Below, one piece after another: positions 1-5,154 of a stretch of DNA of 5,154 nucleotides. The position numbers were made by a program, and so were the translations under genes. The stretch comes from Bordetella parapertussis (GTDB taxonomy: Bacteria > Pseudomonadota > Gammaproteobacteria > Burkholderiales > SG8-39), in NCBI GenBank assembly GCA_945869935.1, contig CAMBSA010000191.1:1-5154 (forward strand), given 5' to 3'. The notes under the pieces were generated by a model. It saw only the letters and a program-made list of their open reading frames with translations. It was not told the DNA's origin and searched no databases. How positions within the stretch are numbered: position 1 is the first letter of the stretch; the number at the start of each line of letters is the position of its first letter.

Positions 1-102
1 AATCAGTAGTTCAAACGGATTGCGGTAGTTCAGCTCGGTCGTGGGTTTCGGATTCCCGGCACGAAGCCGCTCGAAGATCTGCCTGCGTTTTTCGGGGTTC
101 AT
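1..102 (-). CDS. nth: Endonuclease III (Nth), N-terminal fragment cut by window edge
   Basis: Only the first 34 codons are in the window; the reading frame is open to the left edge. The peptide starts [16 protein letters not shown] and continues [18 protein letters not shown], closely matching the start of E. coli Nth (PTTELN and PFELLI are hallmarks). Nth is a cytoplasmic DNA glycosylase/AP lyase that removes oxidised pyrimidines in base-excision repair. The helix-hairpin-helix, catalytic Lys/Asp and 4Fe-4S cysteines of the family would lie beyond the edge and cannot be checked. The ATG at 102 has AAGGA (111-115) 8 nt upstream and overlaps the rnfB stop as ATGA, so translation is probably coupled to the ferredoxin gene. 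Identification is firm for such a short piece; intactness is unknown. Confidence 0.9.
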   Translation of the reverse strand, partial: MNPEKRRQIFERLRAGNPKPTTELNYRNPFELLI

Positions 103-779
103 GTCTTCTGTCCTTCGCGTCGGGCCCGGGCGCGCGCAACTGCGGCCTGCACCAGCGCTTGCCGGGCTTGCGCAGCATCGTCGCTGCGCGTGTCCAGTCC
201 AAGCTGGCGTTCTTCCTCGATCCGCGCAAGGCGTGCGGTGCGCGCATCAAACCGCTCGCGTGCATCGTGGGCCCGTTCCCGGGTCCATGCGTCGTCCCGG
301 GCCGGCGCCACCATCGCGATGCAGTCGACCGGGCAGGGGGCGACGCAGAGTTCGCAGCCGGTGCAAAGCGCGGTGAGCACGGTGTGCATGTATTTCGCCG
401 CGCCGAGTATCGCGTCCACCGGGCAGGCCTGTATGCACAGCGTGCAGCCGATGCAGCGGTCCTCGTCGATAAGCGCGATGCGGCGTTCGTAGATGCTCGC
501 TGTGCGGCGTTCGTCGCTGGGCGCTATGCGTCGCGCGCGTTCGCTGCCGCACGAGACATCGAGCGGCACGGGTTCGCGCTCGAGCAGGGCGGCGAGTTCC
601 GCGATCAGTGTCGTGCCGCCCGGCGGGCAGCGGTTGATCGCGGCCTCGCCGCTTGCGATCGCATGCGCATACGGCTCGCAGGCGGCATAGCCGCATTGCG
701 CACACTGGGTTTGCGGCAGCAGGGCATCGATCGCAGCGGCGAGATCGTGCATGTCGGGGGAAGGCCGCGTTTGCGCCAT
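99..779 (-). CDS. rnfB: RnfB/RsxB-like soluble ferredoxin (three Fe-S motifs)
   Basis: A 226-residue electron-transfer protein of the RnfB family. Residues 26-51 carry the four-cysteine Fe-S motif of RnfB (Cys26, 29, 34, 51; CAQCGYAAC then NRCPPGG). Two ferredoxin-type 4Fe-4S motifs follow at Cys109/112/115/119 and Cys139/142/145/149, each ending CPVD. Membrane RnfB proteins have an N-terminal transmembrane helix; here the first Cys motif comes after only 25 residues with no hydrophobic anchor, so the protein should be cytoplasmic. The C-terminal ~60 residues are rich in Arg, Ala and Glu and probably form a helix or coiled coil. No other rnf subunit is visible. The start ATG has GAGGA 5 nt upstream, and this Shine-Dalgarno includes part of the pyrD stop codon. 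The 3' end overlaps nth by 4 bp. The electron partner is unknown; delivery of electrons to an Fe-S protein is inference. Confidence 0.88.
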   Translation of the reverse strand: MAQTRPSPDMHDLAAAIDALLPQTQCAQCGYAACEPYAHAIASGEAAINRCPPGGTTLIAELAALLEREPVPLDVSCGSERARRIAPSDERRTASIYERRIALIDEDRCIGCTLCIQACPVDAILGAAKYMHTVLTALCTGCELCVAPCPVDCIAMVAPARDDAWTRERAHDARERFDARTARLARIEEERQLGLDTRSDDAAQARQALVQAAVARARARREGQKT

Positions 780-787
780 GAACGTCC

Positions 788-1816
788 TCAGCGGCCCGCG
801 GCCAGCCCGCGAAGAATTTCGGCCGGCAGGCCGGGGCCGCGATACACCAGCGCGGCATACAGTTGCAGCAAAGTTGCGCCCGCGTCGAGTTTTTCCCGCG
901 CATCGCGGACGCTGGATATGCCGCCGCCGCCGATCACAACGATTTTTCCGTTCAGCGCGCGAGCGAACTTGCGGATCACCTCGGTCGATTTCGCACGCAA
1001 GGGGGCGCCGGACATTCCGCCCGTCTCGTTTCCATGGAGCAGGTGTTCGACCCCTTCGCGCGAGGTCGTGGTGTTGGCGGCAATCAGCGCGTCCATGCCG
1101 CGCGCCACCAAGCGATCGGCGATCGCCTCGATCGCGGCATCGTCGAGATCCGGCGCAACCTTCACGGCGAGTGGCAGGCGGCGGCCGTGTTCGGCGGTGA
1201 GGCGTTCGCGCTCGGCGGCGACGGCGGCGAGCACCGCGTCGAGTTCGTCGGCCGACTGAAGGCTGCGCAGGTTCCTGGTGTTCGGGGAAGACACGTTGAT
1301 GGTGGCGAAATCCGCATGTGCATACACACCGCGCAGGCAGGCGATGTAGTCGTCGGCTGCTCGCTCGATCGGCGTGTCGAGGTTCTTGCCCAGGTTGACA
1401 CCGAGGATCACCTTGGAGCGGCGGGCCTTCAGGTTTGCAACGAGGTGGTCCAGGCCAAGGCTGTTGAAGCCGAGACGGTTGATCACGCCTTCCGCTTCGC
1501 GCAGCCGGAATACGCGCGGCTTCGGGTTGCCCGGCTGCGGACGAGGTGTCACGCCGCCTACCTCGATGAAGCCGAAGCCGAGGTCGCCGATCGCGTCGAT
1601 GTAGTCGCCGTGCTTGTCCATGCCGGCGGCAAGTCCGAGCGGGTTGGGAAACTCAAGGTCGAGCGCGCGCACCGGCAGTCGCGGAACGCTGCCCGCGAGC
1701 GCGCGCGCAAGGCCGAGTGCATGCAGCGCATTCAGCCCGGTCATGCTGACGGTGTGCGCGGTTTCGGGGTCGAGGCTGAACAGCAGAGGCCGCAATGCGC
1801 GGTAGAGAAGTGACAC
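788..1816 (-). CDS. pyrD: Dihydroorotate dehydrogenase, quinone-dependent (class 2)
   Basis: A 342-residue FMN enzyme that oxidises dihydroorotate to orotate in de novo pyrimidine synthesis and passes electrons to membrane quinone. The N-terminal ~45 residues ([20 protein letters not shown]) form the helical membrane-associated, quinone-binding part typical of class 2. The TIM barrel follows with [11 protein letters not shown] (58-68), [12 protein letters not shown] (90-101), NRLGFNSLG (113-121), the catalytic-serine motif NVSSPNT (174-180), [27 protein letters not shown] and a C-terminal [10 protein letters not shown] phosphate-site motif. I chose the GTG at 1816: CAGGA lies 6 nt upstream, the protein then begins where class 2 homologues begin, and length is close to E. 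coli PyrD (336). The in-frame ATG at 1945 would add 43 unrelated residues and run into bpt. Distance to bpt is 91 bp and to rnfB 8 bp. Confidence 0.96.
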   Translation of the reverse strand: MSLLYRALRPLLFSLDPETAHTVSMTGLNALHALGLARALAGSVPRLPVRALDLEFPNPLGLAAGMDKHGDYIDAIGDLGFGFIEVGGVTPRPQPGNPKPRVFRLREAEGVINRLGFNSLGLDHLVANLKARRSKVILGVNLGKNLDTPIERAADDYIACLRGVYAHADFATINVSSPNTRNLRSLQSADELDAVLAAVAAERERLTAEHGRRLPLAVKVAPDLDDAAIEAIADRLVARGMDALIAANTTTSREGVEHLLHGNETGGMSGAPLRAKSTEVIRKFARALNGKIVVIGGGGISSVRDAREKLDAGATLLQLYAALVYRGPGLPAEILRGLAAGR

Positions 1817-1907
1817 GGAATATCCTGATTCGATTACAGCGGGTGGGGCGTTCGCGGATTGCGAGTCTTGATCGTGCCCGCCGCGGTGCGCAATACTGGA
1901 ATCGGAC
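1817..1907 (-). other. bpt-pyrD intergenic spacer, no clear signal beyond the pyrD RBS
   Basis: This 91-bp gap is the longest inside the six-gene minus-strand cluster. I see no T-tract terminator and no convincing -35/-10 pair. A short inverted repeat (ATTGCG at 1858-1863 and CGCAAT at 1889-1894, 25-nt loop) is too weak to call a terminator. pyrD could have its own promoter here, but the sequence does not show one. Confidence 0.5.
1823..1827 (-). promoter_or_regulatory. Ribosome binding site deciding the pyrD GTG start
   Basis: Read on the minus strand this is CAGGA, 6 nt before the GTG at 1816. No comparable site serves the in-frame ATG at 1945, which lies inside bpt. It is the main sequence support for the 342-residue PyrD. 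Confidence 0.7.
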
Positions 1908-2648
1908 TCACGCGATTTCTTCGGGCGCAAGCTTGCGCCAGACACCCTCGACGTAGCCTTCGATAGGAAAGTAGCGGGCCTTGTAGGCCATCTTGCGCGA
2001 CTCGCGTATCCAGTAGCCGAGGTACAGGTAGGGCATGCCGAGTTGCCGGCACTGCTCCAGCTGCCAAAGGATGTTGTACGTCCCGTAGCTCGCCGCCGGT
2101 GCCTCGGGGTCGAAGAAGGTGTAGACCGAGGACAGGCCGTCGGAGAGCTGGTCGAGAATGGAGATCATTACCAGCCTGCCGTTGTTGTCGCGGAATTCGG
2201 CGAGGCGCGTGTTGACCCGGCTCTGCAGCAGGAAATGCGAGTACTGGTCGCGGCTGTCCTGGTCCATCCCGCCACCCGCGTGGCGATGCGCCTGGTAGCG
2301 CAGATAGAGTGCGTAGTGCTCGACGCGAAAACGCAGGCCCATGGTCACGGATTCAAGATCCGCATGGCGCGTCCACGCACGACGCTGGCTGCGCGTAGGC
2401 TCGAACTCGGCCACCGGAATGCGCACCGGTATGCAGGCGCGGCAGGAGTCGCAGTACGGCCGGTAGGTGAAGATTCCGCTGCGGCGAAAACCGAGCCGCA
2501 CCAGGTCGCCGTAGAGTTCGCTGCCGATCAGGTGGCTGGGCGTTGCGACCTGCGAACGCGCCATCTTTCCCGGCAGGTAGCTGCACGGGTAGGGCGCGGT
2601 CACATAGAACTGCAGTACGGCGTGTGGAAGGTCGTTCAGTCGCGACAT
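1908..2648 (-). CDS. bpt: Aspartate/glutamate leucyltransferase (Bpt, bacterial ATE family)
   Basis: A 246-residue cytoplasmic aminoacyl-tRNA-protein transferase of the bacterial arginyltransferase-like family. Characterised bacterial Bpt moves Leu from Leu-tRNA to N-terminal Asp or Glu, creating an N-degron read by ClpS/ClpAP. The N-terminal ATE domain shows [14 protein letters not shown] (14-27) with Cys22, then ARSQVATP, and [15 protein letters not shown] (62-76) with Cys66, 69 and 72. The C-terminal domain shows YLYLGYWI (207-214) and [13 protein letters not shown] (219-231), the family signature of the transferase fold. Length is normal. The ATG overlaps the end of aat by 13 bp and has only a weak Shine-Dalgarno, so coupling to aat is likely. 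Older annotations call such proteins arginyltransferases; Leu specificity here is inferred from the family and from the aat neighbour. Confidence 0.94.
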   Translation of the reverse strand: MSRLNDLPHAVLQFYVTAPYPCSYLPGKMARSQVATPSHLIGSELYGDLVRLGFRRSGIFTYRPYCDSCRACIPVRIPVAEFEPTRSQRRAWTRHADLESVTMGLRFRVEHYALYLRYQAHRHAGGGMDQDSRDQYSHFLLQSRVNTRLAEFRDNNGRLVMISILDQLSDGLSSVYTFFDPEAPAASYGTYNILWQLEQCRQLGMPYLYLGYWIRESRKMAYKARYFPIEGYVEGVWRKLAPEEIA

Positions 2649-3361
2649 GGCGGGTTGCTCAGGACCGCTCCGGTCCAGAGTCCGGGAGGGCGCGGGTAGT
2701 GTATCAACTCGGCCACACGCCGCAAGAATTCCGACCGGGGAATTTCGCGTGCCCCGAGCGAGGCAAGGTGCGGCGTCTTCATCTGGCAGTCGATCAGGCC
2801 GAAGCCGAGCGAATCCAGGTGCCGCGTCAGGCCCGCGAGGGCGATCTTCGAGGCATCGGGGCGGCGCGAGAACATGGATTCGCCATAGAACATCGAGCCT
2901 ATCGCGATCCCGTACAGGCCGCCTGCGAGTTCGCCATCGATCCAGGTCTCGACCGAATGCGCCCAGCCGAGCTCGTGCAGGCGGGTGTAGGCCTCGATCA
3001 TGTCCTCGCTGATCCAGGTGTGGGGCTGACCCGTGGCGAGGTCGTTGCCGCGCGGCGCGGCGCAGCCTTGCATCACGGCGTCGAAGGCAGTGTCGAAGCG
3101 TACGTCCCAGGGGCGGTTGCGCAGTGTTTTACCGAGCGAGCGCGATACCTTGAATTCCGAGGGCACCAGCACCATTCGCGGATCGGGACTCCACCAGAGA
3201 ATCGGTTCCTTGTGCGAAAACCAGGGAAAGATCCCGTGGCGGTAGGCATCCAGCAGACGTCCGGGCGACAGATCGGCGCCGGCGGCAAGCAGGCCGTTAG
3301 GCTCGCGAAGCGCCTTCTCCACCGCGGGGAAGCGCGTGTACTTGTCGAGCCAGGGGATCAT
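2636..3361 (-). CDS. aat: Leucyl/phenylalanyl-tRNA--protein transferase
   Basis: A 241-residue cytoplasmic enzyme that transfers Leu or Phe from tRNA to proteins with N-terminal Lys or Arg, marking them for ClpS/ClpAP. Visible family motifs are [20 protein letters not shown] (23-42), GIFPWF (43-48), ILWWSPDPR (54-62), HTWISEDM (114-121), GGLYGIAIG (147-155), [15 protein letters not shown] (158-172) and LIDCQ (189-193). Glu161 and Gln193 correspond to the E. coli catalytic pair Glu156/Gln188, with the same 32-residue spacing. Length matches E. coli Aat (234). The ATG at 3361 gives the usual short N-terminus (IPWLDK) and has AAGGG 9 nt upstream. It lies 39 bp after the NUDIX gene and overlaps bpt by 13 bp, so both N-degron transferases are probably made from one message. 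Confidence 0.97.
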   Translation of the reverse strand: MIPWLDKYTRFPAVEKALREPNGLLAAGADLSPGRLLDAYRHGIFPWFSHKEPILWWSPDPRMVLVPSEFKVSRSLGKTLRNRPWDVRFDTAFDAVMQGCAAPRGNDLATGQPHTWISEDMIEAYTRLHELGWAHSVETWIDGELAGGLYGIAIGSMFYGESMFSRRPDASKIALAGLTRHLDSLGFGLIDCQMKTPHLASLGAREIPRSEFLRRVAELIHYPRPPGLWTGAVLSNPPCRD

Positions 3362-3400
3362 GAGGGTCCGCCCTTCAGCGCCGGGATGGCCGGGTGCTCC

Positions 3401-3937
3401 TTACTTCGGCGGCGAAATGTCGTCTGTGTGCAGGCGAAAGGCATTGGCCTTGCGGTCCGCGAAGTAGTGCCGGAGCGTGGTCGAGACGGTGCGAAACGAC
3501 AGATCGTCCCAGGGAATTTCATCCTCGCGGAACAACTGCACCTCCAGGCTTTCGGTGCCCGGCGAGAAGTCGAGGTCGAGCAGCCGGGCGCGATAGAAGA
3601 TGTGGACCTGGTTCACATGCGCCACCGACAGGACGGTGAACATGTCGAGCAACTCGATGCGCGCATTGGCCTCCTCGAGGGTTTCGCGCTTCGCGCCCTG
3701 GCCGACGGTTTCACCGTTCTCCATGAAGCCCGCGGGCAGGGTCCAGAAGCCGGCTCGCGGTTCGATCGCGCGCTTGCACAGGAGCACGCGGTCTTCCCAT
3801 TCGGGTACCGCGCCGACGACGGTCAGCGGATTCTTGTAGTGGATCGTGTTGCAGGCGTCACAGATGTGGCGGGGAAGGCTGTCGCCCTCGGGGATGCGAA
3901 AGGCGACGCGCGCGCCGCAGTTGGGGCAGAAGTTCAT
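3401..3937 (-). CDS. NUDIX hydrolase with N-terminal zinc ribbon
   Basis: A 178-residue protein. An N-terminal zinc ribbon (Cys4/Cys7 in CPNC and Cys26/Cys29 in CDAC) is followed by IHYKNP and a NUDIX domain. The NUDIX box spans residues 70-92: Gly70, Glu76, Arg84-Glu85, Glu88-Glu89. It ends RETLEEANA, with Thr86 where the consensus has an aliphatic residue and Asn91 where it has Gly; I recall this variant as normal in the zinc-ribbon subfamily. NUDIX enzymes hydrolyse nucleoside diphosphates linked to another group; NADH, ADP-ribose, FAD or another nucleotide could be the substrate and the sequence does not decide. It is probably the first gene of the minus-strand cluster. The ATG at 3937 has no recognisable Shine-Dalgarno, but it places the zinc ribbon at the expected position. 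Confidence 0.92.
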   Translation of the reverse strand: MNFCPNCGARVAFRIPEGDSLPRHICDACNTIHYKNPLTVVGAVPEWEDRVLLCKRAIEPRAGFWTLPAGFMENGETVGQGAKRETLEEANARIELLDMFTVLSVAHVNQVHIFYRARLLDLDFSPGTESLEVQLFREDEIPWDDLSFRTVSTTLRHYFADRKANAFRLHTDDISPPK

Positions 3938-3990
3938 GAGAGGCAGGTCTGGGGCCGGAAAGTGGTCGGGCGGGAAGGTCGTGAAAGGGA

Positions 3991-4013
3991 GGCAGAAAAC
4001 AGCGGGCAGAAAA
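3991..4013. repeat. 9-bp direct repeat GGCAGAAAA x2, 14-bp period
   Basis: GGCAGAAAA occurs at 3991-3999 and again at 4005-4013, separated by CAGCG. The pair occupies the -35 region and upstream of the predicted moxR promoter and the early leader of the minus transcript, where it reads TTTTCTGCC twice. It could be a regulator site or chance. Confidence 0.6.
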
Positions 4014-4020
4014 TCATCGA

Positions 4021-4029
4021 TGCTATGAT
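4021..4029 (+). promoter_or_regulatory. Predicted extended -10 promoter for the moxR gene
   Basis: TGC followed by TATGAT (4024-4029) is an extended -10 element with 5 of 6 consensus bases. The -35 position (about 4001-4006, agcggg) is not consensus, so the promoter may depend on the extended -10 or on an activator. Predicted start is near 4036, 34 nt before the ATG at 4070. It shares its -10 bases with the opposing promoter. Confidence 0.45.
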
Positions 4030-4052
4030 ACAGCGGATCGGAATTATTCCAA
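4025..4052 (-). promoter_or_regulatory. Predicted sigma70-type promoter for the NUDIX-aat-bpt-pyrD-rnfB-nth cluster
   Basis: Read on the minus strand: -35 TTGGAA (4052-4047, 4 of 6 consensus bases), 16-bp spacer, -10 TATCAT (4030-4025, 5 of 6). Predicted start is near 4018, giving a leader of about 81 nt before the NUDIX ATG. It is the best promoter match on this strand in the gap. Found by eye, without experimental support. Confidence 0.5.
4040..4050. repeat. 11-bp perfect palindrome GGAATTATTCC
   Basis: GGAAT and ATTCC flank a single central T at 4045. The palindrome overlaps the -35 of the predicted minus promoter and lies just downstream of the predicted moxR start, a position suited to an operator. 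It is short enough to arise by chance. Confidence 0.5.
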
Positions 4053-4059
4053 GCTTTTC

Positions 4060-4063
4060 AAGG
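4060..4063 (+). promoter_or_regulatory. Ribosome binding site deciding the moxR start at 4070
   Basis: AAGG sits 6 nt before the ATG at 4070. The alternative in-frame ATG at 4025 has no comparable site, which favours the 348-residue product over a 363-residue one. Confidence 0.55.
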
Positions 4064-4069
4064 TCTTCG

Positions 4070-5116
4070 ATGCGTCCTTCCCGTGTCCGGCAACTGCTTG
4101 AGCGCGAGTTTCTGGCCGGTCTGCGCGGCATGCATACGCCGGTGATGCTCTGGGGGCCGCCGGGTGTCGGCAAATCCCAACTCGTGTCGCAGGTGGCGGC
4201 CGCCCGTTCGGCGGCGATGATCGATATCCGCCTGGCGCAAATGGAGCCGACCGACCTGCGCGGTATTCCGTTTCGCGAAGGGGGAGACGTCGTCTGGTCG
4301 ACCCCGTCCCTCCTGCCGCGGGAGTCGCGCGACGGGGATCGCGGCATTCTTTTCCTCGATGAGATTACTTCGGCACCTGCGACCGTGACCGCTGCCGCCT
4401 ACCAGTTGATACTCGATCGCCGCCTCGGCGACTACCGGGTCCCCGACGGCTGGAGCATCGTCGCGGCAGGTAACCGGCTGGGCGACCGGGGCGTTACCTA
4501 TCAGATGCCGGCACCGCTTGCGAACCGGTTTGCGCATTTCGAGGTCGAGCCGGATCTCGACGACTGGGTTGTCTGGGCGCACGCGCATGAAATCGATCCG
4601 AGGCTGGTGGCCTTTCTGCGCTTCCGGCCGGATCTTCTGTTTTCCTTTGATCCCGCCCGGGCGAGTGCGGCCTTTCCCACGCCCCGGTCCTGGGAGTTTG
4701 CGGACCGCGCGCTTGCCAATTACGCGGACGATCCGGCCTTGCTCGCCGATGCGCTCGCGGGTTGCGTCGGGCCGGCGGCGGGCCTTGCGTTGCAGGCATT
4801 CATCACGCATCTCGGCCGACTGCCGGATCTGGATTTGATCCTGCAGGGGAGAGCGACCGAGGCGCCGGCAGCGCTCGACCTGCAGTATGCGGTGGCCTCC
4901 GCGCTTATACGCCGCGTGGCGCGCTTGCCCGAAGTGGGGCGTGAGGCGGCAATCACCCATGTGCTGCGGTATGCGCGGCGCCTTTCGCAGCGCGAAATTT
5001 CGGTGATGCTGGTGGCCGATCTGCAGCGTGTCACCGGATCACCCCTGATCAACAATCCGGCCTTCTCCGAGTGGGCGCAGGAGGCGGGCGGGTTGCTGTC
5101 GGATGAGCACGGTTAA
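4070..5116 (+). CDS. MoxR-family AAA+ ATPase
   Basis: A 348-residue AAA+ ATPase of the MoxR group. Residues 29-36 are the Walker A motif GPPGVGKS, 93-98 the Walker B ILFLDE, 132-135 AAGN with sensor Asn135, and Arg153 in LANRF is the likely arginine finger. The MoxR-like stretch LAQMEPTDLRGIP (55-67) and a mostly helical C-terminal half follow. No signal peptide or membrane segment is seen, so it is cytoplasmic. MoxR ATPases usually work with a VWA-domain partner in maturing or remodelling protein complexes; the target here is unknown. I chose ATG 4070 because AAGG (4060-4063) lies 6 nt upstream and the protein starts directly before the AAA core. The in-frame ATG at 4025 falls inside the predicted -10 element. 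The next gene overlaps its end by 14 bp. I suspect the subgroup that includes P. aeruginosa PA2707, from memory only. Confidence 0.88.
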   Translation: MRPSRVRQLLEREFLAGLRGMHTPVMLWGPPGVGKSQLVSQVAAARSAAMIDIRLAQMEPTDLRGIPFREGGDVVWSTPSLLPRESRDGDRGILFLDEITSAPATVTAAAYQLILDRRLGDYRVPDGWSIVAAGNRLGDRGVTYQMPAPLANRFAHFEVEPDLDDWVVWAHAHEIDPRLVAFLRFRPDLLFSFDPARASAAFPTPRSWEFADRALANYADDPALLADALAGCVGPAAGLALQAFITHLGRLPDLDLILQGRATEAPAALDLQYAVASALIRRVARLPEVGREAAITHVLRYARRLSQREISVMLVADLQRVTGSPLINNPAFSEWAQEAGGLLSDEHG

Positions 5117-5154
5117 TCCGTCCCCCACGACTGCGGCGAGTGGCGCCGCGGCAT
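5103..5154 (+). CDS. Start of a gene overlapping moxR, cut by window edge (possible VWA partner)
   Basis: An ATG at 5103 opens a frame that stays open for 17 codons to the right edge and encodes MSTVNPSPTTAASGAAA, a low-complexity start with no recognisable domain. It overlaps the end of the MoxR gene by 14 bp in another frame, as expected for a translationally coupled gene. The nearest purine-rich site, AGGAGG (5079-5084), is 18 nt away, too far for a classical Shine-Dalgarno. MoxR genes are commonly followed by a VWA or VWA-like metallopeptidase (DUF2201) gene, so such a partner is the best guess, but that is context alone. Confidence 0.45.
   Translation, partial: MSTVNPSPTTAASGAAA

Larger units (their letters stand above)
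3938..4069. promoter_or_regulatory. Divergent intergenic regulatory region (NUDIX cluster / moxR)
   Basis: 132 bp separate the outward-facing NUDIX and MoxR genes. The part from about 4010 to 4060 is clearly AT-richer than the GC-rich genes around it and holds promoter-like elements for both strands, an 11-bp palindrome and a 9-bp direct repeat. The minus-strand leader (about 4018 to 3938) is pyrimidine-rich. No small gene is convincing here. Confidence 0.75.

Noticed and set aside
159..1259. Plus-strand open frame of 366 codons across rnfB and pyrD
   Set aside because: Antisense to two clearly identified genes, Arg/Ala/Ser-rich translation with no domain, no ribosome site; a GC shadow frame.
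863..1813. Plus-strand open frame of 316 codons opposite pyrD
   Set aside because: Mirror of the pyrD codons with no recognisable motif.
1858..1894. Inverted repeat ATTGCG/CGCAAT between bpt and pyrD as a terminator
   Set aside because: Only 6 bp of stem with a 25-nt loop and no T-tract; likely chance.
2543..4069. Plus-strand open frame continuing for about 500 codons upstream of, and in frame with, the MoxR gene
   Set aside because: It is antisense to aat and the NUDIX gene, shows no recognisable domain, and comes from scarce stop codons in GC-rich DNA. The real protein begins at 4070.
4025..4069. Alternative upstream ATG for the MoxR gene (adds 15 residues)
   Set aside because: It lies inside the predicted -10 element, has no Shine-Dalgarno, and the extra residues do not resemble an AAA+ start; ATG 4070 has AAGG at good spacing.
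4058..4960. Minus-strand open frame of 300 codons opposite the MoxR gene
   Set aside because: Arg-rich translation without motifs, opposite a gene with complete AAA+ signatures.

Overview
The window looks like chromosomal DNA from a GC-rich proteobacterium. A betaproteobacterium is most likely: the order NUDIX-aat-bpt-pyrD and a soluble RnfB-like ferredoxin next to nth are arrangements I associate with that class. A gammaproteobacterium is not excluded. The assignment rests on remembered gene order and protein flavour, not on a search.

Layout. Positions 1-3937 hold six genes on the minus strand. In transcription order they are a zinc-ribbon NUDIX hydrolase (3937-3401), aat (3361-2636), bpt (2648-1908), pyrD (1816-788), a soluble rnfB-like ferredoxin (779-99) and the first 34 codons of nth (102 to the left edge). 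aat/bpt and rnfB/nth overlap, pyrD/rnfB are 8 bp apart, and the largest internal gap is 91 bp (bpt-pyrD), so one transcription unit is plausible. Positions 3938-4069 form a divergent regulatory region with an AT-rich core. To its right, on the plus strand, lie a MoxR-type AAA+ ATPase (4070-5116) and, overlapping its end, the first 17 codons of a gene that runs off the right edge.

Functions. aat and bpt both attach primary destabilising residues (Leu/Phe) to protein N-termini for the ClpS/ClpAP N-degron pathway. pyrD is the quinone-linked step of pyrimidine synthesis. RnfB-like and Nth are both iron-sulphur proteins, and their adjacency echoes the rsxABCDGE-nth operon of E. coli, here without the membrane subunits in view. 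The MoxR ATPase is probably co-expressed with its overlapping downstream neighbour. In this family the neighbour is usually a von Willebrand factor A (VWA) protein, but too little of it is visible to confirm that.

Most worth a second look: the 132-bp divergent region, where a near-symmetric -10 element (TATGATA on plus, TATCATA on minus) may serve both directions; a 9-bp direct repeat and an 11-bp palindrome flanking it; the little-characterised MoxR pair; and the soluble RnfB-nth pairing. Most of the left part is ordinary housekeeping sequence. I saw no tRNA, rRNA, CRISPR array, insertion sequence or phage gene.
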